Positions 15,488-24,113 of a DNA stretch of 64,000 nt are shown one piece after another. The stretch comes from Olivibacter sitiensis DSM 17696. GTDB lineage: Bacteria > Bacteroidota > Bacteroidia > Sphingobacteriales > Sphingobacteriaceae. Location: the NCBI RefSeq assembly GCF_000427965.1, contig NZ_ATZA01000001.1:1-64000 (forward strand), given 5' to 3'. Numbering within the stretch: position 1 is the stretch's first letter; every line of letters starts with the position of its first letter. A program made the position numbers and the translations under genes. Below the pieces are notes generated by a model. The model made no database searches and was not told the origin of the DNA. It saw nothing but the letters and a program-made list of their open reading frames with translations.

Positions 15488-15682
15488 TTATTCCATTATC
15501 CGTTTGACATTAAACCATAAGACCACGCTCAGGCCGATGATGAGCGCAATGACCAGTACGCCCAAAAATACCTTGAAATCCGACTGTGCCCGCAACAGGC
15601 TAAAGGCCTCGGTGAAGGCCACGAAGTACAGGGCGACCAAAAGGGGCGCCAGTGCAAGAGCGAAATATTTCTTATTCTTCAT
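15488..15682 (-). CDS. Small two-helix membrane protein in operon with the SPFH gene
   Basis: 64 residues. Two predicted membrane helices: FALALAPLLVALYFVAFTEA and VFLGVLVIALIIGLSVVLWF. It ends 3 bases before the SPFH gene start, so coupled translation is likely. No family recognised. Position suggests a partner of the prohibitin-like protein in the inner membrane. Confidence 0.8.
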   Translation of the reverse strand: MKNKKYFALALAPLLVALYFVAFTEAFSLLRAQSDFKVFLGVLVIALIIGLSVVLWFNVKRIME

Positions 15683-15759
15683 ACGCTTTACTGTTTGTCT
15701 TAAAAATAAGCATTTTTTGGTAAATAAAAAAACAAGGCACGGAAAACACGGAATTTGGC

Positions 15760-15957
15760 AAACTGCTTTCTAAAATTTTAGGGAAATGGCCCGATTACGA
15801 AGGACTGGTATATAGAAGTGCCAACCGTAGCAAATTGGAAATTGAAAAGTATGTTAAGGCATATGTCTCAAACGAGGCCGTAGCGTTGCCTTTTGGGTGT
15901 AAGATGGCAATACGCCCCCTGACGGTTGGGGGGATGATAACCGCATATGTACACTAG
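15760..15957 (+). pseudogene. Possible remnant of an ADP-ribosyltransferase-like gene
   Basis: An open frame with no start codon, bounded upstream by TAA at 15721, ending at TAG 15955-15957. It reads KLLSKILGKWPDYEGLVYRS, then ANRSKLEIEKYVKAYVSNEA, then unrelated sequence. The PDYEGLVYR motif followed by a spaced basic helix recalls the first strand of ADP-ribosyltransferase domains (L..LP.Y.G.VYRG). The STS and ExE motifs expected later are absent. The assignment is weak and the fragment cannot be functional. Confidence 0.35.
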
Positions 15958-15999
15958 ATAATATTGTCCCGGGTAAGCACAGACAAGAAATCGCGTCCA

Positions 16000-16209
16000 T
16001 TAATGCTTGTGGGCGGTATCTGCAACTGTGTCAAAAGGTGCTGGCATGGGTGCCGTATCAAGCGGGATGTCTGATCGCTCAAAATCCTCGTACAGGGTAT
16101 CTTGGCGCTCGCCAAAACCGCTCGTTCCTTCATCTTCATCCCTACGGTTGCCACTGCAACTTGCCAGCAGCAGTCCCCCTATCATTATCATTAACACAAA
16201 CTTTTTCAT
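16000..16209 (-). CDS. Small lipoprotein
   Basis: 69 residues. MKKFVLMIMIGGLLLASCSG is a textbook lipoprotein signal with lipidated Cys 18 (LLASC); the mature part is about 50 residues, acidic and proline-rich (DIPLDTAPMPAPFDTVAD), probably unfolded. Its ATG overlaps the stop of the 59-residue gene upstream (TATGA), so translation is coupled. Function unknown. Confidence 0.75.
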   Translation of the reverse strand: MKKFVLMIMIGGLLLASCSGNRRDEDEGTSGFGERQDTLYEDFERSDIPLDTAPMPAPFDTVADTAHKH

Positions 16210-16385
16210 AGTCTATCCTCATTATTGTTCGTAAAATAGTCATTGTCCCTTCTGTCGCCAATTTCTGAGCCTACCATACTGATGGTCATGGACTTTTGCA
16301 TATCACCTGCTTGCAGGCCCTTATGGGTATTGGGCAGCGCCCGTGCAGCTTTAACTGGACTTTTAAAACCAATTTCAATGCCCAT
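16206..16385 (-). CDS. 59-residue small protein translationally coupled to a lipoprotein gene
   Basis: ATG at 16385; the frame reads MGIEIGFKSPVKAARALPNT, HKGLQAGDMQKSMTISMVGS, and EIGDRRDNDYFTNNNEDRL, then TGA whose bases overlap the ATG of the lipoprotein gene. The 4-base overlap is strong evidence that both are real and co-translated. The protein is soluble, basic at the N-terminus and acidic/asparagine-rich at the C-terminus, with no signal peptide. No family recognised. It is below common length cut-offs and would be missed by many callers. Confidence 0.6.
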   Translation of the reverse strand: MGIEIGFKSPVKAARALPNTHKGLQAGDMQKSMTISMVGSEIGDRRDNDYFTNNNEDRL

Positions 16386-16671
16386 AACCTTAAAAAGACG
16401 AAATAAAAAAGCAAAAAGGGCATTTTGACCGCATATGCCTTAAAATAACGTCATTGCAGCAACCTTTTATAGAGAGTTCCACGTTTTGGCATTGTTTTCA
16501 AGGTGCCCTCTTTAGGCAACCCTAGCGTATATAACACCGCACACATCGTTTATTTTTTGGTATAGACCGGTATGTAAACCTGCAAACATATATATGCCGT
16601 TGAACTCCATAGACCGTGAGTTTTCGATTGGGCACAATTATGGCTACTATTTTATTAAAAATCAAACATCT

Positions 16672-17142
16672 ATGAAGAGCTCACACCCTATCTTTTCCGG
16701 TATAATAGGCACCAGTATGATGACCCTGTTCAGTTATTATGTATCCCGGTCAAGGAATAAAAACTTCAAGGAGCCCAAACTGCTGGCGAAGATCGTGAAC
16801 AGCATCATCAAACAAGAGCAAGTAGCAAGAGCGAGCGGCTGGGCCATGCATTACGCGATGGGTATCCTATTGGCGGCTGCCTTTAACGCCTATTGGCGAA
16901 AAGCGCATATAAAGCCGGGCCTTGGACAAATGTTGATAGCAGGTATCAGTAGCGGTGCCTTTGGTGTGGGCATGTGGAAATTGATATTCACCATCCACCC
17001 CAAGCCACCCAAAACACCTTATGGCCATTACTACAGGCATCTGATGCTGGCGCATTTGGCATTCAGCGCGGGACTTGTTCTGACTAGCAGCCTGAGGCAC
17101 GCATTAACTGAGACAAGGCATTCACCTTTTACTGTTTGCTAA
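16672..17142 (+). CDS. Multi-pass membrane protein of unknown function
   Basis: 156 residues from ATG 16672 (MKSSHPIFSGIIGTSMMTLF); the frame opens at 16594 but the extra 26 residues look unlike a signal sequence. Four hydrophobic segments: about 8-25, 65-85 (GWAMHYAMGILLAAAFNAYW), 95-115 (GQMLIAGISSGAFGVGMW) and 135-152. Conserved-looking HPKPPKTPYGHYYRHL lies in a loop. No catalytic motif known to me. Confidence 0.7.
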   Translation: MKSSHPIFSGIIGTSMMTLFSYYVSRSRNKNFKEPKLLAKIVNSIIKQEQVARASGWAMHYAMGILLAAAFNAYWRKAHIKPGLGQMLIAGISSGAFGVGMWKLIFTIHPKPPKTPYGHYYRHLMLAHLAFSAGLVLTSSLRHALTETRHSPFTVC

Positions 17143-17376
17143 CGTAGCCTACGGAGGCAAGTGGCTCCAGCGGATGAGTGGATTCAAAGCCTGCTATCCA
17201 TTTCAGCACTGACTGTAGCTCATTTCGTAGCATGGGGCCCAGAAAAGTCTTATGTGAAATAGTATTATGAAAAAAATCAGGTATAACAGGAAGACTGTTT
17301 AATTTTTTGTTATTTTAGTGAGTTGATTGCTAGATGGTTGGGATGAAGTCTGTTTATTTATGGGATAAAAAAAGTT

Positions 17377-18111
17377 ATGTGTAGAAAAGATTGGACAAAA
17401 CAACGACTGACAATACCTCGCCCATGCAGTGCCTCTTGGGTAAATATGCAGGATACGGATGGAGGGAGATATTGTGGGCAGTGTGAAAAGACCGTCGTTG
17501 ACTTCACTCGAATGACCGATAGCCAGGTGGTATCCTTTTTTGCAAACTCGATGGATGCGCATGTATGTGGTAGGTTTCGACCTGAACAGTTAAACCGTAG
17601 TCTAATAGAAGAAATGGGCAACAAGCAAGGAGCTTTCTGGAGCAAATTGTTGTTGGCTTTGCCGCTTGTGCTGGCAACTGTCGAAAGCGTAAAAGGAGCG
17701 CCAAAGGCTGCCAGTGTTGCGGTAAGCCAGCCTCGAGAAAGGGCGCCTAAGAATTATCTGTGCGACAACGCTGTGGCTGATACGGTAAAGGCAATTGGCG
17801 GAAAGGTCATGGATAATGAATCAAAAGAGGCGCTGGCAGGCGTTTATGTAGGGCTTGAGGGAACGCAACTCCGAGCTGTAACGGATAGCAATGGGGTCTT
17901 CCAACTGAATATTGATACTGCTTTGCGTAAAGGGATGGTGCTGGAATTCAAATATATTGGTTATGAAGTGAAAAAAATGAAATTGAACCCCAAAAAGCTG
18001 GATGAATACCTGGAAATAGAGCTCTGTACGGATGGAGTTTTATTGGGTGAAGTGGTAGTGGTAAACAAAACAAGGGGGCTGGTTAATAGGATTAGAAATT
18101 TGTTCCGTTAA
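17377..18111 (+). CDS. Cys-rich N-terminal domain and CarboxypepD_reg-like domain protein
   Basis: 244 residues. The N-terminal 65 residues carry C..W..M and GGRYCGQCEKTVVDFTRMTD, a zinc-ribbon-like pattern that recurs at the start of many Bacteroidota membrane proteins. A hydrophobic segment (LLLALPLVLATVESVKG, about 88-105) follows, then a CarboxypepD_reg beta-sandwich (IGGKVMDNESKEALAGVYVG, LRAVTDSNGVFQLNI). Topology suggests a cytoplasmic metal-binding head and a periplasmic beta domain. Function unknown; it precedes another membrane protein by 23 bases. Confidence 0.8.
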   Translation: MCRKDWTKQRLTIPRPCSASWVNMQDTDGGRYCGQCEKTVVDFTRMTDSQVVSFFANSMDAHVCGRFRPEQLNRSLIEEMGNKQGAFWSKLLLALPLVLATVESVKGAPKAASVAVSQPRERAPKNYLCDNAVADTVKAIGGKVMDNESKEALAGVYVGLEGTQLRAVTDSNGVFQLNIDTALRKGMVLEFKYIGYEVKKMKLNPKKLDEYLEIELCTDGVLLGEVVVVNKTRGLVNRIRNLFR

Positions 18112-18134
18112 AGATAGATCATGCTTATAGCAAT

Positions 18135-18671
18135 ATGGAAAACCTAGACGAAAATATCATGAACAATGCCGCTGCTGAAAGAACGCTCGAAATAGATGAT
18201 CAGTACATCATTAACATAGACAAGTTTATTTTGCTGTCCATAGTATCATTTGGAGCCTATCAAGTATGGTGGATGTATAAAGCGTGGAGATTCTTTCAGC
18301 AAAAAGAACGAAGTGATATAATGCCAGCTGTGAGAGCTATTTTAAGCTTATTTTTCCTTATTGCTCTCTTTGAAAAAATACAGCATCTTGCGAAAGAAAA
18401 GGGATATGGATTTAGTTACTCTCCAGTTGTGCTTTTTATAGGTTTATTACTAGCTAACCTATTGTGCTATTTGCCGGAACCCTATTGGATGCTGACGATG
18501 ATTAGCGTGGTCTTTTTCTTTTCTCCTTTTGAAGCGCTCAATTTTGCGAAACGTCATTCGACGGATTTTGTGGTCATAGAGCAGACAAAATTTAGCGGAA
18601 GGCAAATAGCGCTAATAGTGGTTGGGACAATCTGGTGGGCGTTGCTCTTGATAAGTGTGTTTTTAGGATAA
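18135..18671 (+). CDS. Membrane protein, DUF4234-like
   Basis: 178 residues with four hydrophobic segments. The first, KFILLSIVSFGAYQVWWMYK followed by AWRFFQQKE, resembles the DUF4234 signature (a short helix, then YQVWWMY-RW). It starts 23 bases after the Cys-rich protein gene, likely in the same transcript. A large open frame on the opposite strand is its shadow. Function unknown. Confidence 0.75.
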   Translation: MENLDENIMNNAAAERTLEIDDQYIINIDKFILLSIVSFGAYQVWWMYKAWRFFQQKERSDIMPAVRAILSLFFLIALFEKIQHLAKEKGYGFSYSPVVLFIGLLLANLLCYLPEPYWMLTMISVVFFFSPFEALNFAKRHSTDFVVIEQTKFSGRQIALIVVGTIWWALLLISVFLG

Positions 18672-18781
18672 ATGGACAAACATCCCTCATTTGTTTGATG
18701 CATCCATAATAGGTTTTGCGTAGATTTTCTATCTTTAAGGCAGTAATTGCCACTACGGCAGGCTAACTGAAATAGCGATGT

Positions 18782-19504
18782 ATGTTTATGAAAAAAACTT
18801 GTCCAGGAAAAATAATACTCTTCATGGGACTGGCGGTCATGTTTTCCTGCCACAACGCTGCAAGGCGGGACGAAGAACACGACAAACCTATGCTGCAAGT
18901 AACGCAAACAGAACAGCAAGATACCCTTGCTACCGAGATACGAGACAGTGAAGAACCAACGATGGCTAATGGGTACTTCCTGATAGCTAAATATGAGAAG
19001 GATTTTCCCCATAGGGACATGACCGTTTTTGACGAGGCTTCCATCAAAGACCTGAACACGGAAGGAGCAGTCTACGAGCGCTACCGCCCAATTATCGGTG
19101 AGCTGGCGCGGGAAGTTTATCAGGACACGGCCTTCGTGCCAAACCAGCTGAGGGAGGATACGAAAGTACTCTATTCCATCCAGAAGGCTAGGGGCCATCA
19201 GGCCATCCTCATTGCGGGGATGGATGATGATTGGGTAGATAAGGTAATCTATCGATCCTATAACGGTGAGGGAAAGTTTGTGGCACAAGTGGTACTGTAC
19301 GAGTCTGGCGGTGATGGAGGATATTCTACACGGAGTTTCGGACGTTTTGTGAACGACAGCACTTATATGCGCACGACCATCGAATGTGAAATGGATTTTG
19401 ATGCGAAGGAAGAGAAGGAAGTCTGCGACACGGTGAAGGCTACCTACTTGATAAGGGACAGCGGAAAGGTGGAGCGAATTTCTCCTATCCAATACCCAAA
19501 TTAG
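18782..19504 (+). CDS. Lipoprotein of unknown function
   Basis: 240 residues. MFMKKTCPGKIILFMGLAVM then FSCHNAARR gives a lipoprotein signal with lipid attachment at Cys 23. The mature protein is acidic, with GMDDDWVDKVIYRSYNGEGK and a beta-rich C-terminal half (STRSFGRFVNDSTYMRTTIE, then an acidic loop DFDAKEEKEVCD). No family recognised. It is followed by a convergent terminator and the rhomboid gene. Confidence 0.75.
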   Translation: MFMKKTCPGKIILFMGLAVMFSCHNAARRDEEHDKPMLQVTQTEQQDTLATEIRDSEEPTMANGYFLIAKYEKDFPHRDMTVFDEASIKDLNTEGAVYERYRPIIGELAREVYQDTAFVPNQLREDTKVLYSIQKARGHQAILIAGMDDDWVDKVIYRSYNGEGKFVAQVVLYESGGDGGYSTRSFGRFVNDSTYMRTTIECEMDFDAKEEKEVCDTVKATYLIRDSGKVERISPIQYPN

Positions 19505-19552
19505 GCCACTCCGGTAACTGCCAATTATACAACTCAACTAGCAAAACATCCT

Positions 19553-19577
19553 TGCCGCAAAGCTGCTATTTGCGGCA
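19553..19577. terminator. Terminator between convergent genes
   Basis: TGCCGCAAA (19553-19561) pairs exactly with TTTGCGGCA (19569-19577) around a 7-base loop and is followed by TTTACGTTTTT. It lies between the lipoprotein gene and the rhomboid protease gene, which converge. Confidence 0.7.
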
Positions 19578-19593
19578 TTTACGTTTTTAATGC

Positions 19594-20343
19594 TCACCTA
19601 AATCGGTTTGGAGACTTCTTCTTGGCGAAGCGCCGTACCAGCAAGAAGCCTGCTATAAAGCCGCCGATGTGCGCTCCATAGGCCACGCCACTTGCCTGTT
19701 CGCCGTCCAATGCCCCCAAGCCGTTGCTCAGCTGGAAGAGGAACCATAGGCCTATGGCCACAAAGGAAGGCATCGAGAAGACAAAGATGAAAAATAGGAA
19801 TACAATGTGCTTTTTTGGGAAAAGCATCACGTAGCCTGCCAATACCGCAGAGATTGCGCCCGAAGCGCCCAGGCAAGGAGTGAAGAGGTCTTGCCCAAAA
19901 AACAAGGTGACAAGCACATGCGTTAAGCTGCTCAGCACACCGCACAATAAATAGAAAACCAGGTAGCCCAAGTGTCCAAGCCTATCTTCCACATTGTCGC
20001 CGCATATCCAGAGATAAAGCATATTGCCGGCCAGGTGTGCAATGCCCCCATGCATAAACAGGGCAGTAATCAGCGTGAAGAACACGGGCACGTCAGTAGG
20101 TTGCAGTCCGGGTATATCAAAAGATTGGCCCGAGAGTGGATCTACCAAGCGCTGCCCTTCGGTAACGAGATCTTTCCCGCTCAATATCTCGGCCGGGAAA
20201 AGGGCATAGGAATACATGAATGACAAATTGCGTCCAAAATCTTGAAAGAAGATGAATACAAAGATATTAAGCCCAATCAGTAAGTAATTTACGAAAGGGA
20301 AAGACTTACGGTCGCGATTGTCATCTCCTATGGGTAATAGCAT
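19594..20343 (-). CDS. Rhomboid-family intramembrane serine protease
   Basis: About 249 residues from ATG 20343 (MLLPIGDDNRDRKSFPFVNY); the frame extends ten codons further to 20373. Six or seven membrane helices. The catalytic serine is in GASGAISAVLAGY and the partner histidine in YGAHIGGFIAGF; FMHGGIAHLAGNMLYLWICG is the conserved oxyanion/loop block. Rhomboids cleave membrane helices of substrate proteins within the inner membrane. The short basic C-terminus (RRFAKKKSPNRFR) is cytoplasmic. Confidence 0.93.
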   Translation of the reverse strand: MLLPIGDDNRDRKSFPFVNYLLIGLNIFVFIFFQDFGRNLSFMYSYALFPAEILSGKDLVTEGQRLVDPLSGQSFDIPGLQPTDVPVFFTLITALFMHGGIAHLAGNMLYLWICGDNVEDRLGHLGYLVFYLLCGVLSSLTHVLVTLFFGQDLFTPCLGASGAISAVLAGYVMLFPKKHIVFLFFIFVFSMPSFVAIGLWFLFQLSNGLGALDGEQASGVAYGAHIGGFIAGFLLVRRFAKKKSPNRFR

Positions 20344-20622
20344 ATCAACGGTACTGGCGGGACGAATATACACAAATGGAACAAAAGAGGACGAGTACTA
20401 TTCAACAATGGTATTTGACTTCCTCCAAATAAAATGCTATCTTCGCAGAACAAGCGTTGCTGCTGAGTATTCCTTTTCACGCATTCAGTTTTCATGGACA
20501 TAGCCGGTTCTCCCTTTTTGTTTGCCCTGTATGCGGTGAATGGATAATCGCTCTTCCTCCTCTTTTGCAAAACGATAACGGAATGCTGAGCAGATGGAAC
20601 GGCGCTGCAGAAAAAATACAAT

Positions 20623-21081
20623 ATGGCAAAATCCCAAGAATCATTTAACAAAAAAGAAAAAGCAAAGAAAAAACTCCAAAAAAGACAGCAAAAGGAGCAG
20701 CGACGAGATGAAAAGAGGCACGAGGGCGGAAACAAGGGCGGCATGGACGACATGATGGCCTATGTGGACGAAAATGGCAACCTTTCATCCGTACCACCAG
20801 ACCCAAAGAAAATGGTAAAGGTGAAGCTGGAAGATATCGAGATAGGTATACGAAAAGAGGAAGATCTCTTGGATCCCGATGTGCTGCCCAAGGCCACAGT
20901 TACTTATTTTGACGAGGCAAAGGGTTATGGCTTTATCAGCGATATCAACACACAAGAGCGTATTTTCGTCCATATAAACAATTTGACCGAAGAGATAAAA
21001 GTGGGCGATACGGTAGAGTACACTGCCAAAAAGACCCCCCGCGGATTGCAGGCCGAGACTGTCCGCAAGAGCTCGCAATAA
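20623..21081 (+). CDS. Cold-shock-domain protein with long charged N-terminal extension
   Basis: 152 residues. The N-terminal about 80 residues are highly charged, first lysine-rich (KKEKAKKKLQKRQQKEQRR) then acidic. The cold-shock domain covers about 85-150, with RNP1 in EAKGYGFISD and RNP2 in ERIFVHINNL. Such proteins bind single-stranded RNA and DNA and act as RNA chaperones. The extended form is common in Bacteroidota. Confidence 0.9.
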   Translation: MAKSQESFNKKEKAKKKLQKRQQKEQRRDEKRHEGGNKGGMDDMMAYVDENGNLSSVPPDPKKMVKVKLEDIEIGIRKEEDLLDPDVLPKATVTYFDEAKGYGFISDINTQERIFVHINNLTEEIKVGDTVEYTAKKTPRGLQAETVRKSSQ

Positions 21082-21136
21082 CACCGTCCAAACATCCTTG
21101 TCTTTTATTCCTTTTATTGGGGAATAAGATACAAGG

Positions 21137-21607
21137 ATGATTACGTTTAACAAAAAAGGCATCTATTGCTCCCGGGCAAGGGCCTACATAGACCCTTGGC
21201 AGCCCGTGGATCGTGCCATCATTACCCATGCCCATGCCGACCACGCCCGTGCAGGCAGCAGGCATTACCTCTGCCATAAAGACACAGCACCTTTGCTGCG
21301 CCTACGTCTTGGCGAGCATATCCACATCCAGACTTTAGAATACAATGAGCAGATCGGCATAAACGGTGTGCGAGTTTCCTTGCATCCTGCGGGACATATC
21401 ATAGGCTCTGCCCAAGTGCGGTTGGAACACAAAGGAGAGGTATGGGTTATCTCCGGCGATTATAAACTGGCTTCCGATGGGCTTGCCGCTCCTTTTGAAC
21501 CCGTACCCTGCCATCATTTTGTTACCGAAAGTACCTTTGGCCTGCCTATTTATCACTTCAAAACACAGGATGATTTGCTCGCCTTGTTGAATCAGGACAC
21601 GGAGTAA
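21137..21607 (+). pseudogene. Truncated ligase-associated MBL-fold DNA exonuclease
   Basis: 156 residues of a family that normally has about 330-340. The metallo-beta-lactamase core is present: THAHADHARAG with H31, H33, D35 and H36, GVRVSLHPAGHIIGSAQVRL, VISGDYK and TESTFGLPIYHF. It stops with LLALLNQDTE where the beta-CASP half should begin, so remaining metal and substrate residues are lost and activity is unlikely. In complete loci an ATP-dependent DNA ligase gene follows; here an 82-base spacer of repeat-like DNA leads straight to the helicase. Confidence 0.8.
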
Positions 21608-21689
21608 TAAGTGCTAAGTAATAAGTTTTAAGACCGTAGGTGGGCGAGGCCACGAGCAATATTTAAAACTTAAAACGTACAACTTAAAT
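21608..21689. repeat. Short repeat-like spacer at the site of the missing ligase gene
   Basis: The spacer consists of TAAGTGCTAAGTAATAAGTT and, after a short unique part, AAAACTTAAAACGTACAACT, which are partly inverted versions of one word (AAGTTTTAAG). Similar words occur at 8893-8924. It replaces the exonuclease 3' half and the whole ligase gene. Confidence 0.5.
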
Positions 21690-24113
21690 ATGGTGGGAGA
21701 TAAATGGTTTTCTCAAAAAAGGTGGATACCCCATGCTTTCCAACGGGAGACATGGCAGGCACTTGCCGATGGAAAATCGGGATTGCTGAATGCCCCTACG
21801 GGTTTCGGGAAGACCTATGCCATTTGGTTTGGGGTATTGGAAGGGCTGTTGAAAGGCCGAAAAAACCAATCCGATAAAGGCTTGCTTTGCCTATGGATCA
21901 CCCCATTGCGCTCGCTCTCCCAAGAAATGTACCTGGCACTCAATCGGGTGAACGACGATCTCGGTTTGGGTTTGGACATTGCCTTGCGTACGGGCGATAC
22001 CGACCAGCGGGAAAGGACCAGGCAGTTGAAAGAGCAATCGCAGGTGCTTATCACCACGCCCGAGAGCGTACATTTGATGCTGGCGCAAAAAGGGGGGCAC
22101 AAGCGCCTGTCGCAAGTGCAATACCTCATAGTGGATGAGTGGCACGAGCTGTTGGGAAGCAAGCGCGGCGTACTGGTAGAGCTGGCCGTGTCGCGTATCA
22201 AGGGCATCAATCCCGCCTTGCAGGTCTGGGGCATATCGGCCACGATAGGCAACCTGGAAGAGGCCAAAACCATCTTGACGGGCATTGGAAATCAACAAGA
22301 AGCGATCATCATACGCGCCGACCTGCACAAAAACATAGACATTACAACCGTACTTCCGGACAGCTTGGAGAAATTCCCTTGGTCCGGGCATTTGGGCATC
22401 AAGCTGGCCGATAAGGTGGTAAACATCATCGATGCCAGCCGAACTACCCTGGTTTTTACCAACACGCGCTCCCAGGCAGAGATATGGTACCAGGAACTGT
22501 TGCGCGTGGCACCTCACCTGGCCGGTATCATGGCCTTGCACCACGGCTCCTTGAGCGAGGAGATCAGGAAATGGGTGGAACAGGCCCTGCACGAGGGTAC
22601 GCTGAAAGCGGTGATCTGCACCAGCAGCCTGGACCTTGGGGTAGATTTCCGACCCGTAGATACCGTGGTGCAGATCGGTTCTGCCAAAGGGATTGCCCGC
22701 TTTATGCAGCGGGCGGGCAGGAGTGGGCATAGCCCCGGCGAGACCAGCAGAATTTGGTTTGTGCCTACCCACTCGCTGGAAATCATGGAAGGGGCGGCCC
22801 TGCGCTATGCCAAGGAAATGGGCATCGTGGAAGACCGCAAGCCCTATATCCGTTCGTTCGACGTGTTGGTGCAGTACATGGTCACACTGGCCGTGGGCGA
22901 TGGCTTTAGGGATGAGGCGTTGTATGAGGAAATCGTCAACACGCATTGCTTTTCTTCCATCTCTCGCGAGGAGTTTGGCGAATGCTTGTTGATGATTACG
23001 CAGGGTGGGCAGGTATTGAACGGCTATGACGAGTTCCATAAGGTGATAGTAGAGGATGGCATCTATAAGGTGACCAGCAGGCGGGTAGCCATGAGGCACA
23101 GGCTGAGCATAGGGGCTATCGTGAGCGATGCCATGATGGCCGTGAAGCTGCAGAGCGGCAAATACCTCGGCAGCATAGAGGAGTGGTTTATCTCTAGGCT
23201 CAAAACGGGCGATACCTTTTGGTTTTCTGGCCGCAACCTGGAATTGCTGCGCGTGAAGGAGCTGCAGGCCATCGTACGCATCTCGACCAAAAAGAAAGGG
23301 CTCGTGCCCTCTTGGATGGGCGGACGCCTGCCCCTTTCTTCACACCTGTCCTACGCCATCAGGCATGTGCTGGAAGAGTGGGAGCGGAGCAGAAAGGCCG
23401 AGAGCGTGGAGATGGCCTTCTTGCATCCCCTTTTCGAGGAGCAGGAAAAGCGAAGCCTTTTGCCGGTGGGCGGCGACCATTTCCTATTGGAGAAGATCGT
23501 CACGCGTGAGGGCTTCCATTTGTTCGTCTATCCCTTTGAGGGCAAGTTTGTGCACGAGGGGATGGCGACGGTGCTCGCCCATCGCTTGGGAAAGATAAAA
23601 CCCATGAGTTTTTCCATTGCCCTGAATGACTATGGCTTTGAACTGTTGAGCGATCAGGATATCCCCATAGAGCAGGGGCTGGCCGAAGGCTTGTTCTCCC
23701 TGGAAAACCTGAGTAGGGATATACAGGAAAGTGTTAATATGACCGAAATGGCGCGGAAGCGCTTCAGGGATATTGCGGGTATCGCCGGATTGGTCTTTCA
23801 GGGCTATCCGGGGCGCGAAATGAAGACCAGGCACTTGCAGGCCAATGCGGGCCTTTTCTTTCAGGTGTTTGAAGAGTATGATCCGGATAACCTGTTACTA
23901 CGCGAAGCCTTTGACGAGGTGTTCGATTTTCAATTGGACTATGCCCGCCTGAGGCAGGCATTTGAACGAATTGCCGAGCTATCCATCGTAGTGACCTACC
24001 CCGAGCGGCTAACACCATTTTCTTTTCCGATATTTGCCGAGTCTTTCAGGGAAATGTTCAGCAACGAAAGCCTGGAAGAACGCTTGAACAGGATAAAGGA
24101 ACAATGGATATAA
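21690..24113 (+). CDS. Ligase-associated DNA-damage-response DEXH-box helicase (Lhr-core type)
   Basis: 807 residues, full length. Motif I NAPTGFGKT (about 35-43), motif Ia TPLRSLSQEM, motif II DEWHELLG (about 150-157), motif III SATIGNLEEA, motif IV VFTNTRSQAE, motif V SSLDLGVDF and motif VI MQRAGRSGHS are all present, followed by the winged helix and Lhr-specific C-terminal region. It unwinds DNA or RNA-DNA hybrids using ATP and is normally encoded with an MBL exonuclease, a ligase and PdeM. Here it overlaps pdeM by 10 bases. Confidence 0.95.
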   Translation: MVGDKWFSQKRWIPHAFQRETWQALADGKSGLLNAPTGFGKTYAIWFGVLEGLLKGRKNQSDKGLLCLWITPLRSLSQEMYLALNRVNDDLGLGLDIALRTGDTDQRERTRQLKEQSQVLITTPESVHLMLAQKGGHKRLSQVQYLIVDEWHELLGSKRGVLVELAVSRIKGINPALQVWGISATIGNLEEAKTILTGIGNQQEAIIIRADLHKNIDITTVLPDSLEKFPWSGHLGIKLADKVVNIIDASRTTLVFTNTRSQAEIWYQELLRVAPHLAGIMALHHGSLSEEIRKWVEQALHEGTLKAVICTSSLDLGVDFRPVDTVVQIGSAKGIARFMQRAGRSGHSPGETSRIWFVPTHSLEIMEGAALRYAKEMGIVEDRKPYIRSFDVLVQYMVTLAVGDGFRDEALYEEIVNTHCFSSISREEFGECLLMITQGGQVLNGYDEFHKVIVEDGIYKVTSRRVAMRHRLSIGAIVSDAMMAVKLQSGKYLGSIEEWFISRLKTGDTFWFSGRNLELLRVKELQAIVRISTKKKGLVPSWMGGRLPLSSHLSYAIRHVLEEWERSRKAESVEMAFLHPLFEEQEKRSLLPVGGDHFLLEKIVTREGFHLFVYPFEGKFVHEGMATVLAHRLGKIKPMSFSIALNDYGFELLSDQDIPIEQGLAEGLFSLENLSRDIQESVNMTEMARKRFRDIAGIAGLVFQGYPGREMKTRHLQANAGLFFQVFEEYDPDNLLLREAFDEVFDFQLDYARLRQAFERIAELSIVVTYPERLTPFSFPIFAESFREMFSNESLEERLNRIKEQWI

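Noticed and set aside
18554-19537. 327-codon minus-strand frame opposite the lipoprotein and DUF4234-like genes
   Set aside because: It lies antisense to two genes with clear signal peptide or membrane pattern, and its translation has no recognisable domain.
21891-23099. 402-codon minus-strand frame inside the helicase gene
   Set aside because: Histidine/glutamine-rich low-similarity translation, fully antisense to a helicase with all motifs; a codon-bias shadow.
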